Assembly: GCA_023212695.1 (NCBI GenBank)
Contig: JALCCG010000262.1
Span: 1 to 29,551, forward strand
Source of the DNA: Sporisorium sorghi
Taxonomy: Eukaryota > Basidiomycota > Ustilaginomycetes > Ustilaginales > Ustilaginaceae
Length of the DNA stretch: 29,551 nucleotides
Direction: 5' to 3'
In this document: positions 15,532 through 23,835 of the stretch, piece after piece
Layout of the letters: every line of letters begins with the position of its first letter
Position numbering within the stretch: the first letter of the stretch is position 1
The notes under the pieces: model-generated
Told to the model about the DNA's origin: nothing
Database searches by the model: none
The model's input: only the letters and a program-made list of their open reading frames with translations
Made by a program: the position numbers and the translations under genes

Positions 15532-18189
15532 TCAGTAAATGTTCCAGCTCTTACGCCACTTCAGTCCCTTATGCTTGTTGATATCGCCCGTAAACCCGTA
15601 CGCATTACCTCGGAACCACCAGAACCCGCCCACGACCGCGACGATACACCCGACAAACACGGCGTCCTTCACGGCCTCGGCGAGCGGCTTGCGCTGCTTC
15701 CGCCCCATATAGTACACCGCGGTGGTGGGGCGCCAGACGAAGTGGTCGAGCAGATGCACGAGCATCAGCACTGCAAAGTACAGAATCGGCAGGTAGTGGT
15801 GCAAGTAGCACACCCGGGCCATGATGAGGAACGGGAGGTAATGCAGGACCCACCCGAACGCGGCGATCTTGCCGACGTAGAGAAAATGCGACCAGTCCGC
15901 GGGCGACAGGTCCTGGATGCGTCGTTGGCGACGCATCATGTACCACAGCCACGTCGCCGCGAACCCGATGAGCGATAGCGACGACGACCACCAGATCACC
16001 GGATTACCCAACAGATAAAACTTGATCGAGTTGTCGTCCCACGAGTTCATGCGCAGGCCGTTCCACAGGAACGGCCAGTCGAACGGCTTGCTCGCCAGGA
16101 TGTCCTCCTTGTCCGCATCCGGAATCAAAGCGTTGTTCGACGTCATCATGGCCACGTTCAAGTGGATGAAATCGCGCAGGAAGGGCGAGCGGTAGAGTTG
16201 AGAGTCGCCGGGCGGGAGACGGTCGTTCCAGTGGTTTTCGATGTTCCACCACGTGTGCTGGTCCTTGGGGTTGTTCTCCTTGTCGCACGACACTTCGACC
16301 TGCTTCCAGCCCCACTGCGGCAGCACGGCGTTGGCAGCTCGCATGTAGCAGCCGATGTTCTTGTGTCGCAGTCTGAGGCGGGTCGTCAGCGATCGCACGG
16401 GTCCACCGCGCGGCACTTTGCCATGCACCATATCATCCACCACCTCCACCACCCAGTGGTCGTTGTCATCGCCCGTGCTCTCGTCGCCGTAGCCAGACAC
16501 CTCGAGGTTCTCCTTCGTAACAGGCGCAGCGATGTTGTGCGAGTGGATGTTGCGCTTGGTCTGGTCGTGGACGATGCGAACCACGTCATTGTTCTTGAGC
16601 ATGCGGATGGGCTCGGTGGAGGACGAGTAGTTGGCGGGCAACTGCGGCTCGTTCCAAGGTGGGGTGATGATGAACTCGTTGTTGTTGTCGCGGTAGTGGT
16701 AGCAAGTGACTTGCTGCTGGCCCGATCCAACCGGATAAGTTTGAACATGCGAGTGGAGCAAGCCACCACCGTAGCCCATGTTTTTCAGTGTGATCTTGGA
16801 TCCGAAGGCAGCTTCGGGAGGCGAAAGCGCAAAATCGTTGCCGCGCAGATGGCTCTGGAAGAGACTGCTCATCTGAGCATCGCCTGGACCGGAGCGGCTG
16901 AGGATCAAAAAGTGCGCCTTGAAGCTGAGCATGTAGATGGTGAGCGGCAGGAAGATGAGGCAGAGGATGCGCGCACACCAGTGACGGGCATAGGCGCGAA
17001 CGGGCATGCGAAGATCGCCGAACTTCTCCCAGAGGTCTTCCACCGTAAAGACACCGACGAGGGCGGTGACAAAGAGTCCGACCCACTTGACCGACGAGAC
17101 GCAGCCGATGGAAGCGCCAGTGAAGGCAAGCCAGAACCACCAGCCTTTCGTGAACGGCGCGGACTTGTACTGCATGAATTTGACGAGGCCGTGGACGGTG
17201 GTGAAAGTGAAGCAGAGGAGCATCGAGTCGAGCAGGATGAAACGAGAGATGACGAGCCAGCCGTTGTCGAGCAGCACCATCAACGTCAAAAGGTGACGAG
17301 AGCGCCAATTCCAGTTGAGACCGCCACTGGTGAACCAAGCGAGTGGGACCATTGCGACACCAAACATGGCGAGGATGACCCTCATGCCAATGTAGTTGAC
17401 GTCGGCGGGATAGGTCTCTCCGGATTTGAACTCGAATTGACCTCGGTATCCGCTGATGAGACCGGCGAGACCGACGAGCATCTTGCCGAGAGGAGGATGT
17501 ACGTCAAAGTAGAATTCCTGCTGGAGGTAATGCGAGCCAAATTTGCCAAAGTGGGCCTCGTCCCAAACGACAACATTGCTCTTGCCGATGCCCCAAAGAC
17601 GGGTGATGAGCGAAAGGATCGTGTAGATGAGACCGACGACTTCCTCCTGACGCAAAGTCCAGATGAGCAGCTCGAAATTGGGTGCCCGGCGCTGCTTGTG
17701 GACGGGGATGAGGTGCGCATACATGTTGACCTTGGCGCCGCTGTTCTGATGCGAGAGTGGTGGAGCAAATCCAGCCTCTTTTGCTTTGAGTGCAGCCGAG
17801 TCCGAGGGCGCGTCTAGGTTGGCGCCTTGATATGAAGTCACCTGGCTTGACGAATATGGATCGAAGCCAGCCGCAAAACGACGACTGCTGCCGTTGTTGG
17901 GAGCTGGGCTGCTCATCCTGCCGGGCGAGTCGTGAGCGTGGTAGCTGGTAGCAGGTGGGGAGTGAGTGGGAAGGAGCGTGTCGTGGCTGTCGATGTATCG
18001 CTTGCGGTAAGGAGCGGGTACGTCCTGGGATGAATCGATGGCCGAAGAAGTGGAAGCGGAAGACGAGTAGCCCGTAGCGACGTAGGGCGAGGATGGTGTG
18101 GATGACGACGGCGCTGCTACTGAGTGATCGAAGTTGATTCGGGTGAAGGATGACCTTTTTTCGGCGTCGATGCGCGAGGTGGGTAGCAT
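15532..18189 (-). CDS. PMT2: Dolichyl-phosphate-mannose-protein mannosyltransferase, PMT2 family
   Basis: From the ATG at 18189 (MLPTSRIDAEKRSS) the protein has 885 residues. PMTs move mannose from dolichyl-phosphate mannose to Ser/Thr of secretory proteins in the ER membrane, usually as Pmt1-Pmt2 heterodimers. A Ser/Pro-rich cytosolic tail covers about 1-155. Luminal loop 1 carries the catalytic Asp210-Glu211 pair in VVWDEAHFGKFGS, followed by DVHPPLGKMLVGLAG and FEFKSGETYP. The DEAHFGKF and KSGETYP forms mark the PMT2 rather than the PMT1 or PMT4 branch. Multiple membrane helices flank a luminal MIR region at about 440-650 (from GSKITLKNMGYGGGLLHSHV). C-terminal helices include HYLPFLIMARVCYLHHYLPI. 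An in-frame ATG exists 80 codons upstream (18429), but that sequence looks like leader. Divergent from GET2. Confidence 0.96.
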   Translation of the reverse strand: MLPTSRIDAEKRSSFTRINFDHSVAAPSSSTPSSPYVATGYSSSASTSSAIDSSQDVPAPYRKRYIDSHDTLLPTHSPPATSYHAHDSPGRMSSPAPNNGSSRRFAAGFDPYSSSQVTSYQGANLDAPSDSAALKAKEAGFAPPLSHQNSGAKVNMYAHLIPVHKQRRAPNFELLIWTLRQEEVVGLIYTILSLITRLWGIGKSNVVVWDEAHFGKFGSHYLQQEFYFDVHPPLGKMLVGLAGLISGYRGQFEFKSGETYPADVNYIGMRVILAMFGVAMVPLAWFTSGGLNWNWRSRHLLTLMVLLDNGWLVISRFILLDSMLLCFTFTTVHGLVKFMQYKSAPFTKGWWFWLAFTGASIGCVSSVKWVGLFVTALVGVFTVEDLWEKFGDLRMPVRAYARHWCARILCLIFLPLTIYMLSFKAHFLILSRSGPGDAQMSSLFQSHLRGNDFALSPPEAAFGSKITLKNMGYGGGLLHSHVQTYPVGSGQQQVTCYHYRDNNNEFIITPPWNEPQLPANYSSSTEPIRMLKNNDVVRIVHDQTKRNIHSHNIAAPVTKENLEVSGYGDESTGDDNDHWVVEVVDDMVHGKVPRGGPVRSLTTRLRLRHKNIGCYMRAANAVLPQWGWKQVEVSCDKENNPKDQHTWWNIENHWNDRLPPGDSQLYRSPFLRDFIHLNVAMMTSNNALIPDADKEDILASKPFDWPFLWNGLRMNSWDDNSIKFYLLGNPVIWWSSSLSLIGFAATWLWYMMRRQRRIQDLSPADWSHFLYVGKIAAFGWVLHYLPFLIMARVCYLHHYLPILYFAVLMLVHLLDHFVWRPTTAVYYMGRKQRKPLAEAVKDAVFVGCIVAVVGGFWWFRGNAYGFTGDINKHKGLKWRKSWNIY

Positions 18190-19055
18190 GGAGAACAAAA
18201 AAGTGCGCGTTTCAGGAGAGCCAAAAGTGGGTTTGCAGGAGCGGATTTGCGGGGGAATCGCCGAGTGTGGGATGTAAGACGAATGGCGATGGTGATGATG
18301 AGTGAAAGTGAGCGAGCGAGCGAGCGAGCGAGCGAATGCTGTCGTCAACGGAGGCGATTCCGATGCTTGTTGACAACAGATGATCGGCCTGCCGAATCTG
18401 GAGCTGAGAGGGATACACTGCACGATCACACCAGCGTTTCAACGAGGGTGAGAATGGTGATGGTGAGAGTGAAAGTGATGCTCGACGAGTCGGAAGCAAA
18501 CCCGAAAGACAAGCAAGCAATGAGCAACAACTGCTGCCACTCGGCAAGACCGACACCAGCAACGCGCTCTCTCAGTCTCGGGCTGTGTTGCTTCGGCATT
18601 GCCGAGTCCAAAGAGAAGCAAAAATTCCACCGCGCGCTACTGTATGTCGCCGAGAAGCAGGAAGAAAAATTGTGCCTTCGCTGTCAATGCGCGTGGTCCA
18701 AGCACACACACCGAAAGTCATGCTTCCCACGCTGTTGTTGGCAGTCAGCAACTTGGAGCAGCAGCTGCATTGCGCATCACTTCTTGGCAGATCACATTGC
18801 ACTCTACGCACGCATTCGCTGCCACCCAACTGACAATGTGAGAGGCGCAAGCCAATGAAGCAAAGAAACAGAGTGAGTCTCTTGGCGCAGAAGCTCTGCC
18901 TGAAACGTGTCAAGGAGCTCGAATTAATTCCAAGATGTTAGACCTCGATGCTCAGAAAAGATCCTGATTTGCGCACGATCCGTCATCGATCCTCGCGCCT
19001 CCACCACCATCGTGCTCAAATCAGCAGCATCGACGACAGCGACGATCCCGCCGCG
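18190..19055. promoter_or_regulatory. Divergent promoter region, PMT2 / GET2
   Basis: This 866-bp region lies between the two start codons. It is open in frame with PMT2 for 80 codons and with GET2 for 36 codons upstream of the preferred starts, but neither extension resembles the family. It contains a six-copy AGCG tetranucleotide repeat at 18311-18334. No clear TATA box or unfolded-protein-response element was identified by eye. Confidence 0.55.
18311..18334. repeat. (AGCG)6 tetranucleotide repeat
   Basis: Six perfect agcg units lie about 120 bp upstream of the PMT2 start, probably in its leader, where they read as gctc repeats on the mRNA strand. Such short repeats are prone to slippage. 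Confidence 0.9.
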
Positions 19056-20255
19056 ATGTCAGACACATCCACGCCTCAAGAGCCGGCCGCGGCCGCTGCT
19101 TCTCCCGACGCCACTGCCACTCCCGAAGTCGACGCAGCCGAAGCAGCGCGCCTGAAACGAGAAGCCCGCAAAGCACGCATCCTCAGCAAAGGTTCCGACC
19201 GTCTTGCACGCATCACCAACACCGGTCGGGGCGAAGGCGCCTCTGCCTACCTCAAAGACAACACGCCTTCCTTGCCCTCTAACCCCCAATCCAACAACAC
19301 ATCCGCAGCAGCGCCAGGGGCGGCGCCGCTGAGCTTGGTAGCCGATGATGACGATCCGCTCGAAGTCGACATTTCGACACTGCCTCGACGCGGCGGTGCA
19401 CCTAGCGGGGAGGAAGCGACGAATCCGTTTGCCATGTTTGGCGGTGGCGATGCGGGTCAAGGGCAGCAGACCCCCATGGAGGCGCTGATGGCCATGCTGC
19501 AAGGTGGCGGAGGCGGTGGATTCGGCGATCCCAACGGCGGACCAGGGGCGGCGCCGGGGGGTCAGCCAGACATGTCCGGCTTGCCGCCGCAACTCGCCGC
19601 GATGATGCAGCAGTTTGGTGCCGCCGGTGGTGCAGGTGGACCCGCCAACGTCGCACCTACAACGACGCAAACCAAGCCGATCTCGGAACGCGCATTCGAC
19701 CTGCTGCAGGCTTTGCTCGTACTCGCGCTCGCCGTGCTGGCCGCCAAATCGTCGCTGTTCGACTTCGACCGCTCCTCGCCCACCCCGGACTCCGTCAACG
19801 ACGCATTCGACTCCATCGCCCCAACCAGTGTATCATCGAGCGCAAACACGCTGCGCCGCTGGGCCCGCCTCGGCTACCAAAAGCCCACCCCGGACGAATG
19901 GTCCGCCATCAACCCCCTGTCGTCTTCCTCCATCTTGCCAGCGCTGCCGCTGTTCTGGATCTTCCTCTCGCTCGAACTTGTCCTGCAAGCCGTGCGCATC
20001 GCCGTGTTCTCCCGCAAGACCCCCGCCCCGCCCTCGCTGCTCTCGACGCTCACCGCGATGCTCCCGATCCCCAACCTGCAGCTGGTTATACGGTTGGCGG
20101 GGAAGTACTTGGCGCTGCTGAATGCGCTGGTCAACGATGTGTCGCTGCTCGTGTTTGTGTTTGGCGTGACGGTGCTGTGGAGCGGGCACAAGTTGGGCGG
20201 TGTGGGTATGTTGGAGGCTGGGGCGGTGCCGGGCTTTGTACATGACGAGTTGTAA
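19056..20255 (+). CDS. GET2: GET2-like subunit of the tail-anchored protein receptor
   Basis: From the ATG at 19056 (MSDTSTPQEP) the protein has 399 residues. Get2 (CAMLG in animals) forms the ER receptor with Get1 and captures Get3 loaded with tail-anchored proteins. The N-terminal basic helix AARLKREARKARILSKGSDR at about residues 31-50 resembles the Get3-binding motif of Get2, which is normally a short Arg/Lys cluster followed by a Gly/Ser-x-x-R-L element. A long Gly/Ala/Pro/Asn-rich linker follows, with GGGGGGFGDPNGG near 155. Three membrane segments lie at about 213-232 (LLQALLVLALAVLAAKSSLF), 293-315 (LPLFWIFLSLELVLQAVRIA) and 364-383 (LLVFVFGVTVLWSGHKL). This is the Get2 topology. Sequence conservation in this family is weak, so the call rests on the basic helix plus three C-terminal helices. 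It converges on HID1 with a 105-bp gap. Confidence 0.8.
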   Translation: MSDTSTPQEPAAAAASPDATATPEVDAAEAARLKREARKARILSKGSDRLARITNTGRGEGASAYLKDNTPSLPSNPQSNNTSAAAPGAAPLSLVADDDDPLEVDISTLPRRGGAPSGEEATNPFAMFGGGDAGQGQQTPMEALMAMLQGGGGGGFGDPNGGPGAAPGGQPDMSGLPPQLAAMMQQFGAAGGAGGPANVAPTTTQTKPISERAFDLLQALLVLALAVLAAKSSLFDFDRSSPTPDSVNDAFDSIAPTSVSSSANTLRRWARLGYQKPTPDEWSAINPLSSSSILPALPLFWIFLSLELVLQAVRIAVFSRKTPAPPSLLSTLTAMLPIPNLQLVIRLAGKYLALLNALVNDVSLLVFVFGVTVLWSGHKLGGVGMLEAGAVPGFVHDEL

Positions 20256-20360
20256 GGCACAGAAGAAGAATCAGTCTGCTTTTGAATCGTGTGGGACGTG
20301 GTGACAGAGTGCCAGAATCTCTGTGTGTGTGAGAGAGTAAGACTCTACAATGGTGCTGTG

Positions 20361-23336
20361 CTACGTAGACGCAATCGAAGCCTTCCCCTCACTAGCCACC
20401 TCTGCCTCCCCCGCTGCCGTCCCTGCTCCTGCAGCAGCATCCCTCGCCTCCTGCTGCCCGGACCTCCTCGCCTCGCCTCCATGAATCCGGAACAACCGCA
20501 CCTCCGTATCGTTCCACAACCCATACGGCAGCAGCGCCGACACGAAAATCGTGCCCCACAAATAACTTCTCAACCACACACTCGCCTGCTCGGTCCACTG
20601 CCACCCTCTCGCATGGATCCCACCCGCGGGCGGGGGCAGGTACTCCTCCATCTGCTGCTCCCTGAGATACGCCAGCACGCGCGCATCCGTGTCGCCGCCC
20701 GTGATTTCCACCTGGCTGCCGTTGGTAGGGACACCGCCGGCGGCGATGCGCTCGATCTCGGGCAGCAGCCGGTCGATCACCAGGCGCAGCGTGGCGAGGG
20801 GGAGGCCGGGATGCCATGATTCGACCCAGGCTTGCGTGGGCGCGAAACCGTGCTTGCCGATGTACTGCGCCGCCACGGCTTCGACGGCCGAGAGCGGGTA
20901 TTTGGACAGCTCGCCTTGCCATTCCGTTACGGAGGCGGAGCGCAGGTCGGTGGAGGACGTCGAGATGCGTCGCAACTTGCCCTTGTCCACCGCCGCGCTC
21001 GGTTTGGCGTCATCCTCCCCCGCGACCGCCTCTTTCCCCGCAGCAGCAATGGGTTCCGTAGCAGCCTCTGTCGATGAAGACGTCACAGCCGGCAAAGGCG
21101 GCTTCTCCAACCTGGGCGCGTTCTCGAACCAGTCCCGCGTCTCAGTCCCCACCGCCCTCCTGCGCCGCCACACCTCCTCCACCCCCTTCCGCAACGAAAA
21201 CCCCTCCAACGCCTCCACCAGCCCCCGCGCCAACACCAACGAATACACCAGGTTCACATTGGCATTATACCCAAACGTCAGCACCGCATTCACCGTCTCG
21301 AGCACGTAGAACAACAACCTCGGATGCCCCTCGTCCGACAACAGGAAAGACGGCTGCGAAAACGAGCGCAGCAGGTGGATGACACGGCTCGACGCGGTGA
21401 TGGACAGCGAGCGCCACGCCGGGGCCGTGTTGCTGAGCGCGATGACGAGCGGGGCGTACAGCGATGCCAGCTGGCCCTTGGTTGTGGCGATGAGCGCGTA
21501 GACGCCTTGAACCAGGAAATCGATCGCCGTATTGCCGCCGAGCAAGCCGAGCCGGCTGGGCAGCTGTACCTTGGCCGCGCTGCCCGGCTTGGCGAGGTGT
21601 GTGGCGAATGCGCGCTCGCTCGACACGTCCTGCAGCATAAATGCACACAGCCGCACCAGGCCTTGCAGAGCCACGTTGTCCTTGTACGTGAGCGAGAAGT
21701 AGAGCAAGATGGCCAAAAGCTCCGGTGCACGCTTCGAGTCGTCGAGCACGTACAGTCGGAATTTGTGGTTGTGCTCGAGCAAGCGCCAAAGCAGCACGAG
21801 CCGCTCGGCGACCTGGCTGAGCTGCCAGCTCGCCTCGGCGGCTCTCCTGCCTTGCCCACCCGTAGGGATGGGGATAGCCAGAATCTGGATCGTCGAGTTG
21901 ATGTGCTCGTTGAACGATCTCGAAAGACCCGACCAGATAAAGTCAAAGTCGGCCGTGCGATGCAGCTTGCTCAGGTAGAACCTGAAAACGTTGCGTCCAC
22001 CTGGACCTGGTAAAGGTCGTCCAACCGTACTCAAGCTCACCGCATCCGCCTCGCCGGGCAGTGGCGCATCGTAGGTGAGCAGCACGTCCAGAATCTGCAA
22101 CGACATGGTGACCAGGCTGGTGCGCACGTCGTCGTTCGATCCTCCGACGAGACCGCTGACGCTGGGCAGGCCGAGCCAGGCTGAAGTAGAATTGCGCGCA
22201 TTGGTGATGCTCGTGTTTATGAGACTGCACAGCAGCGGCAGCATGATGCTCCTGTCCAGATCCTGAACGGCGAACTTCAGTGCCGGGTCGAGCTGGCTGT
22301 TTTGCTTGTTGGCGGGGATGTAAATGCTTTTGGAGAGAACGACGAGCAAGAGGCGCAACACCTCGACTCGATTCGAGACATGGAAGCGGGCGGTGCCGGG
22401 TAGGTCGACCGAGCTGCCCACACCGGCTTCCCAGATGGAGTAGTTGATGCGTTTTGGTGGTGCCGATGCAGTGCTGTTTGCTTCTTCGAGCTGGTCTTCT
22501 GTCCATGGCAGGGTGAAACCGGAGCAAAAGAGCAGATCGACAACGAGCTTGACTAAGCGCTCTCCTAGTGCCACCGGTATTGGCTCGTCGTCGTGATCCG
22601 ATTCTGCCTTTTCGGCAACTTTTTCGCTGAGTGGATGATCAAGAGCACCAGATTTGTCCCCCTCTTCGTCTTCGTCCTCGTCATCGATGACGAACTGCGC
22701 TGAAGTATCGCCCTTGTCAGGTGGAGCGTCGGGAGTGTTGCTTTTAGATGTGCTTTGTGAAGAGCTCGGCTGTGTGTATGCTTCAGGTGCTTGCGTCCAG
22801 AGAACTTCATGCTCGAACGCAGCATCGTCCGACTCCATGACAGCCGGCAGGGTTCTGGTGAGGATACGAACAACGTTGAGCGCCTCCTTTGCGCGATCTC
22901 TTTGCACAGATCCCGGCGTGGACTGAGTCGAGTCAAAGCCCATGAGCGAGGCACCTGGCACTTTCCATTTTGAGATGTCAGCGATGCCATTGAGTCTCGA
23001 CGCCAATGCGCCTTGATCCAGACTTGCACCATTGGTTGCAGGTGGCGGCTCGAACAGAGGATCGACGAGAAGGCTTTCGAGATGGGCTACCATGACCCTG
23101 ACCAAGGTAATGACATTCTCGGGCGCATCTTTGCGAGCGCGTCGGAGGTCTGCTAAGGAGAGCAGAGAAAAGACATCGGTGGGAGTATCGAGCTGGAGGT
23201 AGCGTGACCAGTATTTCGAGTCGTGGTAGGGGATGTGACGTTCCGAGTAGAGTCGGGCAATGCCGTCGAGCTGGGAGAGCTTGAAATCGAACTTGGTTTG
23301 GCTGCCGTAGATGAGCCTTTTGGGTAGCGAGAGCAT
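20361..23336 (-). CDS. HID1/dymeclin-family Golgi protein
   Basis: The protein has 991 residues with no intron. HID1-family proteins are peripheral Golgi proteins; in animals HID-1 is needed for dense-core vesicle and peptide sorting, while the fungal role is poorly known. The family pattern is visible at YWSRYLQLDTPTDVFSLLS, then LADLRRARKDAPENVITLVR, then LNVVRILTRTLPAVME. It continues with LVKLVVDLLFCSGFTLPW, INYSIWEAGVGSS (about 298-310) and RVEVLRLLLVVLSKSIYIPA. The C-terminus contains GLWNDTEVRLFRI, also typical. Most of the protein should be a helical repeat fold. Acidic low-complexity insertions occur near 215-240, with further variable sequence near 770-830. In-frame TAG three codons before the ATG fixes this as the start unless a leader intron exists. 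Divergent from TFB1, convergent with GET2. Confidence 0.87.
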   Translation of the reverse strand: MLSLPKRLIYGSQTKFDFKLSQLDGIARLYSERHIPYHDSKYWSRYLQLDTPTDVFSLLSLADLRRARKDAPENVITLVRVMVAHLESLLVDPLFEPPPATNGASLDQGALASRLNGIADISKWKVPGASLMGFDSTQSTPGSVQRDRAKEALNVVRILTRTLPAVMESDDAAFEHEVLWTQAPEAYTQPSSSQSTSKSNTPDAPPDKGDTSAQFVIDDEDEDEEGDKSGALDHPLSEKVAEKAESDHDDEPIPVALGERLVKLVVDLLFCSGFTLPWTEDQLEEANSTASAPPKRINYSIWEAGVGSSVDLPGTARFHVSNRVEVLRLLLVVLSKSIYIPANKQNSQLDPALKFAVQDLDRSIMLPLLCSLINTSITNARNSTSAWLGLPSVSGLVGGSNDDVRTSLVTMSLQILDVLLTYDAPLPGEADAVSLSTVGRPLPGPGGRNVFRFYLSKLHRTADFDFIWSGLSRSFNEHINSTIQILAIPIPTGGQGRRAAEASWQLSQVAERLVLLWRLLEHNHKFRLYVLDDSKRAPELLAILLYFSLTYKDNVALQGLVRLCAFMLQDVSSERAFATHLAKPGSAAKVQLPSRLGLLGGNTAIDFLVQGVYALIATTKGQLASLYAPLVIALSNTAPAWRSLSITASSRVIHLLRSFSQPSFLLSDEGHPRLLFYVLETVNAVLTFGYNANVNLVYSLVLARGLVEALEGFSLRKGVEEVWRRRRAVGTETRDWFENAPRLEKPPLPAVTSSSTEAATEPIAAAGKEAVAGEDDAKPSAAVDKGKLRRISTSSTDLRSASVTEWQGELSKYPLSAVEAVAAQYIGKHGFAPTQAWVESWHPGLPLATLRLVIDRLLPEIERIAAGGVPTNGSQVEITGGDTDARVLAYLREQQMEEYLPPPAGGIHARGWQWTEQASVWLRSYLWGTIFVSALLPYGLWNDTEVRLFRIHGGEARRSGQQEARDAAAGAGTAAGEAEVASEGKASIAST

Positions 23337-23835
23337 GGTTGCCGTCTAGCAAAGGTGATCGAGCCTTGAGTGCTGGTGATGGCGGGAGAGAGGCAAAGAG
23401 CAAGATGACTGCGCAGTGCTGCTCAAAAGGGCGTCGTTCGGATGAAGCGAAGATCCAACTCAGGGTTCAATGCAACACAATTCACAAGCAGCAGCAGCAG
23501 CGGCAGCACACAGCACACGGCCTGTGCACTCGGAAGGCTCCCCCGATTCTCTGTCAAAATAACCCAAATCGGCGACAGCCTCCACACACCGAAAGGCTGA
23601 GCTCGAGAACATCACATCCAACACACTCAGCATCTTCTTCATGATCACATCGTCTTTCGGCACCATCACTCATCTTTCGGGCAGGCCGTCAAGGAAGGGC
23701 AGAGCGAGTCTGTCGGATAAATGGCTCGTTCCCCATCACGGCACTTGAGCAGCTGACGAACCGACACCACTGCCAATCCCAAAACGACTCAGCCATCGAC
23801 ACACTGCAAACTGACAATCCAGCCACACGTCCACC
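23337..23835. promoter_or_regulatory. Divergent promoter region, HID1 / TFB1
   Basis: This 499-bp gap holds both promoters. It contains a short agc/cag-rich stretch at about 23489-23512 and CA-rich sequence near the TFB1 start. I see no further gene. The TFB1 start has a good context (ccaccATGt). Confidence 0.55.

Noticed and set aside
16162..17817. Plus-strand open frame of 551 codons antisense to PMT2
   Set aside because: It lies wholly inside PMT2 and is rich in His, Val, Arg and Asp, as expected from reading GC-rich codons backwards. It has no domain features, so it is a shadow of codon bias.
18285..18410. Possible box C/D snoRNA (gtgatga near 18291 and ctga near 18403)
   Set aside because: There is no terminal stem beside the boxes, and the space between them is mostly the AGCG repeat. 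The boxes are too short to be evidence alone.
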